Source: Novosphingobium sp. ERN07
Lineage (GTDB): Bacteria > Pseudomonadota > Alphaproteobacteria > Sphingomonadales > Sphingomonadaceae
Reading direction: 5' to 3'
Assembly: GCF_012641335.1 (NCBI RefSeq)
Contig: NZ_JABAID010000005.1
Coordinates: forward strand, 124,001-188,000
DNA: 64,000 nt
The first letter of the stretch is position 1, and every line of letters begins with the position of its first letter. The position numbers and the translations under genes are program-made. Below are positions 16,614 through 25,261 of the stretch, piece by piece. The notes under the pieces are model-generated. The model saw only the letters and a list, made by a program, of their open reading frames with translations, had not been told where the DNA came from and did not search any database.

Positions 16614-19600
16614 GTGCACTTCAAGCGCTTGAAACTTTCCGGTTTCAAAAGCTTTGTCGAGCCCGCCGAACTGCGCATCGAACCCGGCCTCACTGGCGTG
16701 GTCGGCCCCAACGGCTGCGGCAAATCCAACCTGCTCGAAGCGATCCGCTGGGTCATGGGCGAAAGCTCAGCCAAGTCGATGCGCGGCGGCGGCATGGAAG
16801 ACGTGATCTTCGCGGGCACCGCCACCCGCCCTGCCCGCGCCTTTGCCGAAGTCATGCTTACGGCGGAAACCGACCCTGACGGGCCGTTCGGTGCCGAACT
16901 TGAAGTCGTCCGCCGCATAGAACGCGGGGCAGGCAGCGCCTACCGCGTCAATGGCAAGGACGTGCGCGCCAAGGACGTTGCGCTGGTCTTTGCGGATGCC
17001 GCCACCGGCGCGCACAGCCCTGCACTGGTAAGTCAGGGCCGCATCGCCGCCGTCATCGCGGCCAAGCCCACCGAACGCCGCATGATGCTGGAAGAGGCCG
17101 CTGGAATCGCGGGTCTCCACGTTCGCCGCCGCGACGCCGAACAGAAACTGCGCGCCACCGAAACCAACCTTGCGCGGCTGGAAGACCTGCTTTCCGGCCT
17201 CGAAGCCCAGATCAACACGCTTCGCCGCCAAGCCCGCGCTGCCGAACGCTACAAGGCGGTCAGCGAGAAAATCCGCCTTTCCGAAGCCCGCCTCGTCTTC
17301 GCCCGCTGGCGCGATGCCGCCGCCGCCGCAGCTGCCGCGCGCAAACAGGCCACGGCTGCCGAAGATGCGGTGAAGGCGGCAGCCCTCCTCGCCAATCAGG
17401 CGCAAGCCGCCCAGCACAAGGCCGCCGCCGCTCTGGCCGAAGCTCGCGACGAAGTGTTCGACCGCAGGCAGGATGCCGCCGCTCACGGACAACGCATGGC
17501 ATCACTCACCGCGCAACTTGAAGCTGCCGAACAGCGGGTGCAGGACATCGACCGCCAGCTTGCCCGGATTGAGCAGGATCGCGCCAGTGCGGACAAGCTC
17601 ACCGAAGACGCCGCCGCCGCAATGGCGAATCTGGAGCAAAGCCTTACCACAGCCGAAACCGCGCTGGCAGAAGACACTGCCCGCCGCCCGGTTCTTGCCG
17701 CCGCTGCCGACGATGCAGACCGCGCCGCCCGCGCCGCCGAAGTTGCGCTGGCGCAGCGCGTGGCGGAACAGGCCGGGATCGATGCCGAATGGCGCGTTGC
17801 CGAAGCTGCCGTTGCCGCCGCCCGCCAGCGTCTCACACGGCTCGATGCCGACGCCACACGGATCGCGCAGCAGGCAGAAGCCTTGGCGCGCGAAGCCGAT
17901 CCGGCCCCGCAAATCGCTGAAGCAGAAGCAAATAGATCGCAAGCCGCCGCTGCCATCGAAGCTGCCGAAGCGACACGCGCCGATCTCACCAGCCAGCGCG
18001 AGACACTTTCCGCACAGCGCGATACCGCCAGCAATGCCCTCGCCCAGGCCCGCGCCGATCTCTCCGGTGTTGAACGCGAGGCTGATGCCTTGGCGCGCGA
18101 CAAAGCGGCACGCGAAAAGGCACGTTCTGCCAAAGGCTTGGGCCAATCCGCCATCGCCGGAACGCGCGCTGCGCCGGGCTATGAACGCGCCCTCGCCGCC
18201 GTGCTGGGCCGCGATGCCAGCGCCCCGGTCGGCCCCGCTCCCGTTGATGCAGAAGGCCGCTTCTGGACCGGCGCGGACGCACCAAAGCCGCTGGCGGATT
18301 CGCTCGCCCACCACGTCCCGCAATGCCCACCCGAACTCACCGCCAGACTCACACTCGTGCGCGTGAGCGACCGCGATGATGGACAAATCCTACAGCCGGG
18401 CGAATGGCTGGTGACGAAAGCGGGCAGCCTCAGAAGGTGGGACGGCTTCGTCGCCCGGGGCGAAGGGGCGGCAGAAGCGGCGGCCTTGGAAGCCGAAAAT
18501 CGACTGATGGAATTGCAGGCGATTCTGCCTGCGCGCCAAGAGGCTGTCAGCACCGCGCAAAGTGCGCTTGAAGGCGTGCAGGAGCGTCTAGGTGCCATCT
18601 CTGTGCATCTAGGTGCAGTTCAGAAATCCATCACGGAAGCATCGGATTCCGAACGTGCAGCGCTGCGTGCGCTTGATGCTGCAGAGGCTGCGCGCACGCG
18701 CCTCGATCAAAGAAAAGCCGAAATTTCAAGAACTCAGGCGGACCTTGCGGACCAACGTCAGGCGGCACACGGCGAACTTTCCGCCGCCGAAGACAAGCGC
18801 GCCACCCTGCCAGACCCCGAAGCAGGCCGCGCCGCACTCGAGGCCGCCCGCGCCCGCAACGATGCTGCCCGCACTGCCCTGCAATCGACAACGGCGGCAG
18901 CGGCTGCGCTCGACCAGCAGATTGCCGTGGGAAAAGAACGACTTGCTGGCATCCGTGGCGATATTCGCGCATGGCAGGCCCGCGCCGGAGACGCCGCCAA
19001 GCGCCTTGCCGAAATGACCGGACGGCGCGAGGAACTTGAGGCGGAACGCGCAATTTCTGCTGCAAAACCAAAGGGTTTGATCATCGAGATCGAACAAGGC
19101 GAAAGCATCCGCGCCCGCCTCGCCACCGATCTCACGACCGCCGACGCCGCACTGGCCACAGCAGAAACCGCATCAAAACAAGCAGATAGCGCGCTGTCCT
19201 TGGCCAACGAGGCCCTCACCACCGCCCGCGAAACCCGCGCCGGCGCAGTCGCCCGCGCCGAGAATGAAGACGCACGGCGGCAGGAAATGGCTGGAATCTC
19301 AGGAGAAAGGTTCCAGTGCCCGCCCCCGCTCCTGCCCGAACGCTTCGGCTTCGCCAGTGCCGATGTTGCCAGCGCGGGCGAAGAGTCCGCCGCGATGGAC
19401 CGTCTGACGACGGAGCGTGAACGCATCGGCCCGGTCAACCTCGTCGCCGCCGACGAACTGGCTGAGGCTGAGGAACGCCACGGCACATCCGTTGCCGAAC
19501 AGGCCGAACTTACCGAGGCTGTTCATAGACTTAGAGGATCAATCGGAAGCCTCAACCGCGAAGGGCGCGAACGGTTGCGCGCCGCCTTTGAAGCGGTAGA

Positions 19601-20054
19601 CGGCCACTTCCGCCGCCTCTTCGCCCGCCTGTTCGGTGGCGGCGAGGCGCACCTTGCGTTAGTGGACAGCGACGATCCGTTGGAAGCAGGGTTAGAAATC
19701 TTCGCACAACCACCCGGCAAACGCCTGCAATCGTTGACTCTTCTATCCGGCGGTGAACAGGCACTCACCGCCGTCGCGCTGATCTTCGCCCTTTTCCTCA
19801 CCAACCCCGCCCCGATCTGCGTGCTGGACGAAGTGGACGCCCCGCTCGACGACGCCAACATCGAACGCTTCTGCGACCTGCTCGACGCAATGGCCGCCGA
19901 AACCCGCACCCGCTACCTCATCGTCACCCACAACGCCGTAACGATGAGCCGAATGCACCGCCTGTTCGGCGTAACGATGGTGGAGCGCGGCGTCTCGCGG
20001 CTGGTCAGCGTGGATCTGGGCGGCGCGGTGGAACTGCTTGAAGCGGCTGGCTAA
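16614..20054 (+). CDS. smc: chromosome segregation ATPase Smc
   Basis: A 1146-residue SMC protein that entraps and folds DNA for chromosome segregation. Walker A GPNGCGKS is at 31-38. Long Ala/Glu/Arg-rich coiled coils flank a hinge at about 500-650. The C-terminal head has the ABC signature LSGGEQALTAVALIFALF near 1043-1060 and Walker B VLDEVDAPLDD near 1070. It starts at a GTG (16614), right where the FKRLKLSGFKSFV family start lies. ScpA and ScpB partners are not in this window. It converges with soxR, overlapping by four bases. Confidence 0.97.
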   Translation: MHFKRLKLSGFKSFVEPAELRIEPGLTGVVGPNGCGKSNLLEAIRWVMGESSAKSMRGGGMEDVIFAGTATRPARAFAEVMLTAETDPDGPFGAELEVVRRIERGAGSAYRVNGKDVRAKDVALVFADAATGAHSPALVSQGRIAAVIAAKPTERRMMLEEAAGIAGLHVRRRDAEQKLRATETNLARLEDLLSGLEAQINTLRRQARAAERYKAVSEKIRLSEARLVFARWRDAAAAAAAARKQATAAEDAVKAAALLANQAQAAQHKAAAALAEARDEVFDRRQDAAAHGQRMASLTAQLEAAEQRVQDIDRQLARIEQDRASADKLTEDAAAAMANLEQSLTTAETALAEDTARRPVLAAAADDADRAARAAEVALAQRVAEQAGIDAEWRVAEAAVAAARQRLTRLDADATRIAQQAEALAREADPAPQIAEAEANRSQAAAAIEAAEATRADLTSQRETLSAQRDTASNALAQARADLSGVEREADALARDKAAREKARSAKGLGQSAIAGTRAAPGYERALAAVLGRDASAPVGPAPVDAEGRFWTGADAPKPLADSLAHHVPQCPPELTARLTLVRVSDRDDGQILQPGEWLVTKAGSLRRWDGFVARGEGAAEAAALEAENRLMELQAILPARQEAVSTAQSALEGVQERLGAISVHLGAVQKSITEASDSERAALRALDAAEAARTRLDQRKAEISRTQADLADQRQAAHGELSAAEDKRATLPDPEAGRAALEAARARNDAARTALQSTTAAAAALDQQIAVGKERLAGIRGDIRAWQARAGDAAKRLAEMTGRREELEAERAISAAKPKGLIIEIEQGESIRARLATDLTTADAALATAETASKQADSALSLANEALTTARETRAGAVARAENEDARRQEMAGISGERFQCPPPLLPERFGFASADVASAGEESAAMDRLTTERERIGPVNLVAADELAEAEERHGTSVAEQAELTEAVHRLRGSIGSLNREGRERLRAAFEAVDGHFRRLFARLFGGGEAHLALVDSDDPLEAGLEIFAQPPGKRLQSLTLLSGGEQALTAVALIFALFLTNPAPICVLDEVDAPLDDANIERFCDLLDAMAAETRTRYLIVTHNAVTMSRMHRLFGVTMVERGVSRLVSVDLGGAVELLEAAG

Positions 20055-20491
20055 TCCAGCACATACCTCGGCCCCGGCCCCGCGGCGCTGGCGCGGTCTT
20101 CCTTGTTGTATAAGGCGCAGCGTTCCAGGCTGAGGCAGCCGCAGCCGATACATTCGTCGAGCTTGTTGCGGGTGCGGGTGAGGAGCTGGATACGGCTGTC
20201 GATTTCCTTGCGGAGCGAGCGGCTGATCTTTTGCCAGTCCATCACGTTTGGCGTGCGGCCTCGCGGCAGGGCGGCCAGTTCACGCTCGATCTCTGCCAGA
20301 CCCAACCCCAGCTTCTGCGCGATCTGAACGAAACTGAGCCTCCGGATGTCCGAGCGCAGGAAGCGGCGCTGGTTGCCGCCAGTGCGGATAGACGTGACGA
20401 GGCCGCGATCTTCGTAATAGCGGATGGCAGACACGGCGAGGCCAGTGCGGCGCGACAGCGTGCCGATGGGGATCAGATCGTTGCGGTGCAT
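20051..20491 (-). CDS. soxR: redox-sensitive transcriptional activator SoxR
   Basis: A 146-residue MerR-family regulator. The N-terminal winged helix-turn-helix (IGTLSRRTGLAVSAIRYYEDRG) is followed by a dimerisation helix and the [2Fe-2S] ligand motif CIGCGCLSLERC, with Cys at 114, 117, 119 and 125, exactly C-x2-C-x-C-x5-C. Oxidation of the cluster, for example by redox-cycling compounds, activates target promoters. The ATG at 20491 has an AAGAGAG ribosome site. A SoxR box lies in the intergenic region shared with the divergent VOC/nat pair; no soxS is seen. Confidence 0.96.
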   Translation of the reverse strand: MHRNDLIPIGTLSRRTGLAVSAIRYYEDRGLVTSIRTGGNQRRFLRSDIRRLSFVQIAQKLGLGLAEIERELAALPRGRTPNVMDWQKISRSLRKEIDSRIQLLTRTRNKLDECIGCGCLSLERCALYNKEDRASAAGPGPRYVLD

Positions 20492-20530
20492 AGGCACTCT
20501 CTTCTGGCGACGGCGAACGAAATGGCTTGA

Positions 20531-20548
20531 TCTCAAGCTAGCTTGAGG
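20531..20548. promoter_or_regulatory. SoxR-binding site
   Basis: TCTCAAGCTAGCTTGAGG contains the perfect 16-bp palindrome CTCAAGCTAGCTTGAG (20532-20547). It matches the enteric SoxR box CCTCAAG-N4-CTTGAGG except for one end base. It lies 40 bases before the soxR start and about 50 before the VOC gene start. A possible overspaced promoter for the VOC gene is TTGATC (20527) and CATGTT (20552) with a 19-base spacer, which is typical of MerR-type targets. Confidence 0.85.
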
Positions 20549-20599
20549 TTGCATGTTCGCAAGCATCGATTCGCAAATGCAGCCAAAAGGACCCGATTG

Positions 20600-20977
20600 A
20601 TGCCCGCAGCCCGCCTCGAACACGTCAACATCCGCGTGAGCGATCCCGAACGCTCTGCCGCCTTCTTCACCGGCCTGTGTGGTTGGCATGAACGCTGGCG
20701 CGGACCTGCAATCGATGATGGCTTTTCGATCCACTTGGGCAATGACGACCAGTATCTTGTGTTCTACGCACCGCCCGGCGGGCACGCCGAACGTTTTGAG
20801 AAAGGCGTGCCGTTGCAGCATATTGGCGTAGAGGTTGACGATCTGGATGCTGCCGAGCAGATCGTGATCGCCGCCGGACTGGAGCCGTTCAACCACGCGG
20901 ATTACGTGCCGGGTCGTCGATTCTACTTCTATGACTGGGACGGCATCGAATTCGAGGTGGTGAGCTATGGCGGTTGA
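20600..20977 (+). CDS. VOC superfamily (glyoxalase/bleomycin-resistance fold) protein
   Basis: A 125-residue protein with the paired beta-alpha-beta-beta-beta modules of the vicinal-oxygen-chelate fold: LEHVNIRVSDPERSAAFFTGL, then GVPLQHIGVEVDDLDAAEQIV and YFYDWDGIEFEVVSYG. His 8 and a late Glu (EFEVV) are candidate metal ligands. Metal-dependent dioxygenase, isomerase and resistance roles all exist in the fold; the substrate is unknown. It is the first gene after the SoxR box, overlaps nat by 11 bases, and so is probably part of a SoxR-controlled response. Confidence 0.85.
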   Translation: MPAARLEHVNIRVSDPERSAAFFTGLCGWHERWRGPAIDDGFSIHLGNDDQYLVFYAPPGGHAERFEKGVPLQHIGVEVDDLDAAEQIVIAAGLEPFNHADYVPGRRFYFYDWDGIEFEVVSYGG

Positions 20978-21812
20978 GCCACTGACGCAGGCACAGCTTC
21001 AAGCCTATCTGGCGCGGATCGGTTTCAGCGATGCGCCGTGCTGCGATCTGGAAACGCTGGACGGCATCATCGGCGCGCATGTGCAAGCCATCGCGTTCGA
21101 GAACATCGACGTGCAGATGGGCCGCCGTCTGCGCACCGATACTGCCGCAGCTTTCGCCAAACTGGTCGAAGACGGACGCGGCGGGTGGTGTTACGAACAC
21201 AACGGCGTGCTGAGCGCGGCGCTGGCGGCAATCGGGTTTGACGTGATGCGCATAAGCGCGGGCGTGATGCGGCAGGTGCGCGGGGATGCGGCGATGGGGA
21301 CGCATCTGTGCCTGCTGGTTGAATGCAATGGGCCGAGAGTGGTGGACGCCGGGTTCGGCAGTTGGCTGGGAGCATCAGTGCCGCTGCGGCAGGGCGCATG
21401 GGAGCAGCCCCCCTTGCCGGTCAGTCTTGCGACGACTGAAGACGGATTCTGGCGTCTTTCCGTAGGGCTAGGTGACAACGCAATGTCTTATGATTTTCGC
21501 GCGCAAGCTGCGGAAGAGGATCAGCTTTCGGCGCTATGTGATTGGCAATGCAGCGATCCAGCATCGGTTTTTGTGCAGAATCTGGCGGTGCAGCGGCGCG
21601 ATGACGCACGCTATCTGGGTCTGCGTGGCAAAGTGTTTTCCGAGGTAACGGCGCAAGGTGAAGTGAGGCGGGAACTGGCTTCGGATGCTGATCTGGTGGC
21701 GTTGCTGCGCGACGTTTTTTGGCTGAACGTGCCCGAAGCGGCTAGGCTCTGGCCGGCGATCTGCGCGCGGCACGAGGCGTTGTTTGGGGCTCAAGCGGCT
21801 CCGACGACATAG
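20967..21812 (+). CDS. nat: arylamine N-acetyltransferase
   Basis: A 281-residue enzyme that moves acetyl from acetyl-CoA to arylamines, hydrazines or hydroxylamines. The catalytic triad is plain: RGGWCYEHN (C75), GTHLCLLV (H113) and VVDAGFG (D128). It overlaps the VOC gene, so both are likely translated from one message behind the SoxR box. NAT can detoxify aromatic amines, which fits a response to redox-cycling aromatics. The 3' end overlaps the convergent ubiA by 22 bases. Confidence 0.95.
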   Translation: MAVEPLTQAQLQAYLARIGFSDAPCCDLETLDGIIGAHVQAIAFENIDVQMGRRLRTDTAAAFAKLVEDGRGGWCYEHNGVLSAALAAIGFDVMRISAGVMRQVRGDAAMGTHLCLLVECNGPRVVDAGFGSWLGASVPLRQGAWEQPPLPVSLATTEDGFWRLSVGLGDNAMSYDFRAQAAEEDQLSALCDWQCSDPASVFVQNLAVQRRDDARYLGLRGKVFSEVTAQGEVRRELASDADLVALLRDVFWLNVPEAARLWPAICARHEALFGAQAAPTT

Positions 21813-22705
21813 CAGGCGGCGGCCATCAACAGCCCAGCGGTGCGGTTCGAGCGGAACTTGGTGAGCGGATCGACGCCGTCTTCCTTGAGCGTGACGACCT
21901 GCCAGCACAAGTGCAACGCCACGGGCAACAGCGCGAGCAGCGCAAGCGGATCGGGCCGGGCAAGCCAGACCGCCCCCGCCCAACCCGTCAGCGCCAGCGC
22001 ATAGAGCGCAGCAACGCCTGCTTTGACATGCCTGCCAAAAGATAGCGCGGAGGAGCCGATGCCGACCAGCGCATCGTCCTCACGGTCTTGCAGGGCGTAG
22101 ATGGTGTCATATGCCATGCACCATGCCCAGCATCCGGCATAAAGCGCAGCCAGAGGGGCAAGGCGTTCAAAGCCAGTCGCTTCTACCCAGCCGACCGGCG
22201 CCCCCCATGTGAAGACGAGACCCAGCCATGCCTGCGGCCAGCCGGTGAGGCGTTTCATGAAAGGGTAAGCAGCGACAAGGGCGAGGCTACCGAGTGCGAC
22301 GAGTTGCGCTTCCCAGCGGAGTTGCAAAAGAACGACGAGGCCCACAGCGCAGAGGGTGAGCAGCCATAGCCAAGCGGCGCGTTTCGTTACCGCACCGCTG
22401 GCGATGGGGCGCAACGCGGTGCGGGCAACGCGTGCGTCAAGATCGGCATCGACGATATCGTTATAGACACAACCCGCGCCGCGCATGGCGATGGCGCCGA
22501 GCAGCATCCACGCGAGCATGGCCCATTCGCCGGTTCCTTGACCAAGGAACAGTCCCCATGCGCAGGGCCAGAACAGCAGCCACCAGCCGATGGGACGATC
22601 AAACCGGGCGAGCAGCGCATAGTTGCGCCACGGTTGCGGCAGACGCGCGACAAGGCCCTTATGCTCGCTATCAGGGACGATTTGCGCGGGATCTGTCTCG
22701 ATCAT
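21791..22705 (-). CDS. ubiA: 4-hydroxybenzoate polyprenyltransferase
   Basis: A 304-residue integral membrane prenyltransferase with about eight to nine helices. It attaches the polyprenyl tail to 4-hydroxybenzoate in ubiquinone synthesis. Both Asp-rich motifs are present: NDIVDADLD in the CVYNDIVDADLDARVART block, and DTIYALQDREDD. ARFDRPIGWWLLFWPCAWGL near the start is typical UbiA. Its product feeds the respiratory chain encoded further along the window. It is divergent from rsmE with 47 bases between the starts. Confidence 0.94.
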   Translation of the reverse strand: MIETDPAQIVPDSEHKGLVARLPQPWRNYALLARFDRPIGWWLLFWPCAWGLFLGQGTGEWAMLAWMLLGAIAMRGAGCVYNDIVDADLDARVARTALRPIASGAVTKRAAWLWLLTLCAVGLVVLLQLRWEAQLVALGSLALVAAYPFMKRLTGWPQAWLGLVFTWGAPVGWVEATGFERLAPLAALYAGCWAWCMAYDTIYALQDREDDALVGIGSSALSFGRHVKAGVAALYALALTGWAGAVWLARPDPLALLALLPVALHLCWQVVTLKEDGVDPLTKFRSNRTAGLLMAAACYVVGAA

Positions 22706-22752
22706 GGCGCGAAGCCTTACCGGCCTGCGCGAATTGCGCTAGGGGCGAAATC

Positions 22753-23499
22753 ATGCCCGCAACGCCCGCATGGCCGCCCAAGTCGGCCCCTCGCCTATTC
22801 GTGGAAACGCCGCTGTCGGATGGATTGCGCGTGGCAATCGAAGGCGGGCAGGCGCATTATCTGGGCAAAGTCATGCGCGTGGCCCCCGGCGACGCGGTGA
22901 TCCTGTGCGACGACGTGACCGGCGAATGGCTGGCGCGGGTTGCCGAAGCAGGCAAGCGCGCGGTCATTCTGGAGGTGGAGCGGCAATTGCGCGGGCGCGA
23001 GGATGTGCCCGATTTTTGGCTCTACGCTGCGCTGCTGAAGAAGCCGAACTTCGATCTGGTCCTGGAAAAGGCAACCGAACTCGGCGTAGCCCAAGTTGTG
23101 CCGATGGTAACGCGGCGCTGCGTGGCCGACAAGCTGAACCCCGAACGCGCGCGGACGATCATGGTTGAAGCGGCGGAGCAATGCGCGCGCACCGCCCTGC
23201 CCGCGCTGGGCGATACGGTGAAGCTGGAGGCCTTGCTGCGGAACTGGCCCGAAGGGCGCAGGCTGTTTTTTGCCGACGAGAACGGCGGCGCACCGGTGGC
23301 TGAAGCCTTTGCCGCGCACAAGGGAGCGGCGGCGCTGCTGGTGGGGCCTGAGGGCGGCTTTGACGAAACAGAACGCGCCGCGATCCGTGCGCATCCGGCG
23401 GCTGTGGCGATTGCACTGGGGCCGCGCATCCTGCGAGGTGAAACCGCGGCGATTGCCGGGATGGCGCTGTGGATGGGGCTGAACGGCGACTGGATTTGA
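22753..23499 (+). CDS. rsmE: 16S rRNA (uracil-1498-N3)-methyltransferase
   Basis: A 248-residue SPOUT-fold methyltransferase. Family blocks are HYLGKVMRVAPGDAV in the N-terminal PUA-like domain; KKPNFDLVLEKATELGV and EAAEQCARTALP in the middle; and the knot region LLVGPEGGFDETE followed by ALGPRILRGETAAIAG, where SAM binds. The ATG at 22753 fits the family; a much longer frame upstream lies over ubiA. It is 86 bases before gshA and may share its transcript. Confidence 0.93.
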   Translation: MPATPAWPPKSAPRLFVETPLSDGLRVAIEGGQAHYLGKVMRVAPGDAVILCDDVTGEWLARVAEAGKRAVILEVERQLRGREDVPDFWLYAALLKKPNFDLVLEKATELGVAQVVPMVTRRCVADKLNPERARTIMVEAAEQCARTALPALGDTVKLEALLRNWPEGRRLFFADENGGAPVAEAFAAHKGAAALLVGPEGGFDETERAAIRAHPAAVAIALGPRILRGETAAIAGMALWMGLNGDWI

Positions 23500-23585
23500 G
23501 CAGCCGCGATTTCGGTCTGATTTGCAACAAAAGTTCTCACGAATAACACTGGTATAAAGCTGTCTGGCACATTAACTCGGCGCGC

Positions 23586-24959
23586 ATGAGCACGCGGCAA
23601 GTTTCAAATCGCAACGATCCCATCATCGAAAGCCGCGACATGCTCGTGGCCCCCATGCAGAAGGGCGAAAAGCCCAAGTCTGCGTGGCGGATCGGCACCG
23701 AACACGAAAAGTTCGTCTATCGCACCGAAGATCGGCGCGCGCCTTCCTATGGCGAACCGGGCGGCATTCGTGATCTGCTGATGGCGCTGACCGAATATGG
23801 TTGGGAGCCAATCATGGAAGGCGGCAACGTCATCGCGATGGCCGGGCCGGACGGCACGGTAAGCCTTGAACCTGCCGGGCAGCTTGAGCTTTCGGGTGCG
23901 CCGCTGGAAAATCTCCACCAGACCTGTGCGGAAACCGGGCGGCATCTGGCGCAGGTGAAGGCCATCGGCGACAAGCTGGGGCTGGCCTATCTTGGCCTTG
24001 GGCTGTGGCCCGACAAGACCCGCGAAGAACTGCCGATAATGCCCAAGGGGCGCTATGACATCATGCTGCGGCACATGCCGCGCGTGGGATCGATGGGCCT
24101 CGACATGATGCTGCGCACCTGCACGATTCAGACCAACCTCGATTATTCGAGCGAGGCGGACATGGTGCAGAAGTTTCGCACCAGTCTGGCCCTGCAACCG
24201 CTGGCGACGGCGTTGTTTGCGAATTCGCCGTTCCTAGAAGGCAAGCCCAGCGGGTTCCTTTCGTATCGCAGCCACATCTGGACCGATACCGACCCGGCGC
24301 GCACGGGGATGCTGTCTTTCGTGTTCGACGAAGGTTTCGGGTACGAACGCTATGTCGATTACATGCTCGACGTGCCAATGTATTTCGTCTTCCGCGACGG
24401 CAAATATATCGACGCGTCGGGGCTTTCATTCCGCGACTTCCTCGATGGCAAGCTTTCGGTTCTGCCCGGTGTGAAACCGACGGCATCGGACTGGGTAGAC
24501 CACCTTTCCACCGCCTTCCCGGAAGTGCGGTTGAAGTCGTTCCTCGAAATGCGCGGGGCCGATGGTGGGCCGTGGAGCCGAATTTGCGCGCTGCCCGCGC
24601 TGTGGGTGGGCCTGCTCTACGATCAGACGGCGCTGGATGCGGCGTGGGATCTGGTCAAGGGCTGGGACATGGAGGGGCGCGAACGCCTGCGGGCCGAAGT
24701 GCCCAAGCTGGGGCTGGACGCCGCGTTGCCGGGGGGCGGCAAATTGCGCGATGTGGCCGCAGAAGTGCTGGCGATTGCGCGGGGCGGCCTTTCGGCGCGA
24801 GCCATGCTGAACGAGGCGGGCGACAACGAAACAGGGTATCTCCAACCGCTCGACGAGATCGTGGCGACGGGCAAGACTCCGGCAGAACGGCTGCTTGACC
24901 TCTATCATGGTGCGTGGGGCGGCGATCTTTCGCAGGTCTATGGCGAGAAGAGCTTCTGA
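23586..24959 (+). CDS. gshA: glutamate-cysteine ligase
   Basis: A 457-residue enzyme that makes gamma-glutamylcysteine, the first step to glutathione. It belongs to the plant/alphaproteobacterial GCS2-type group: KSAWRIGTEHEKF near the N-terminus, MEGGNVIAMAGPDGTVSLEPAGQLELSG split over the core, then YDIMLRHMPRVGSMGLDMM, and SHIWTDTDPARTGML. The stop overlaps the next start as TGATG. Its placement near soxR, nat and a thiol oxidoreductase set is suggestive of redox metabolism but may be chance. gshB is not here. Confidence 0.95.
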   Translation: MSTRQVSNRNDPIIESRDMLVAPMQKGEKPKSAWRIGTEHEKFVYRTEDRRAPSYGEPGGIRDLLMALTEYGWEPIMEGGNVIAMAGPDGTVSLEPAGQLELSGAPLENLHQTCAETGRHLAQVKAIGDKLGLAYLGLGLWPDKTREELPIMPKGRYDIMLRHMPRVGSMGLDMMLRTCTIQTNLDYSSEADMVQKFRTSLALQPLATALFANSPFLEGKPSGFLSYRSHIWTDTDPARTGMLSFVFDEGFGYERYVDYMLDVPMYFVFRDGKYIDASGLSFRDFLDGKLSVLPGVKPTASDWVDHLSTAFPEVRLKSFLEMRGADGGPWSRICALPALWVGLLYDQTALDAAWDLVKGWDMEGRERLRAEVPKLGLDAALPGGGKLRDVAAEVLAIARGGLSARAMLNEAGDNETGYLQPLDEIVATGKTPAERLLDLYHGAWGGDLSQVYGEKSF

Positions 24960-25258
24960 TGATCATCGTGATGGGCACCGTCCGCGTTCCGGTGGAGAAC
25001 ATCGAAGCGATCCGTCCGATGATGGCCAAGGTGATCGCGGCGACGCTGGCTGAGGACGGGTGCGTGCAGTATGCCTATGGACAGGACGTGCTGGACCCCG
25101 AATTGATCCACATTGCCGAAAAGTGGCGCGACAAGGCAGCGCTTGAGGCGCATTTTGCCGCTCCGCACATGAAGGTGTGGGCGCAGGAGCGTGCGACTCT
25201 AGGGCTTTTTGACCGCCGCATCCGCATGTTCGAAGCCGACGAGGGCGTCGAAGTCTGA
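24959..25258 (+). CDS. antibiotic biosynthesis monooxygenase (ABM) fold protein
   Basis: A 99-residue dimeric alpha/beta-barrel type protein. The pattern is VMGTVRVPVENIEAIRPMM, CVQYAYGQDVLDPELIHIAEKWRDKAALEAHFAAPHM, typical of the ABM/YgiN-like family, which includes quinol monooxygenases. Cofactor and substrate are not evident. I chose the ATG at 24959, in TGATG overlap with gshA, rather than an earlier in-frame codon inside gshA. Converges on the next gene with a three-base gap. Confidence 0.85.
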   Translation: MIIVMGTVRVPVENIEAIRPMMAKVIAATLAEDGCVQYAYGQDVLDPELIHIAEKWRDKAALEAHFAAPHMKVWAQERATLGLFDRRIRMFEADEGVEV

Positions 25259-25261
25259 CGC

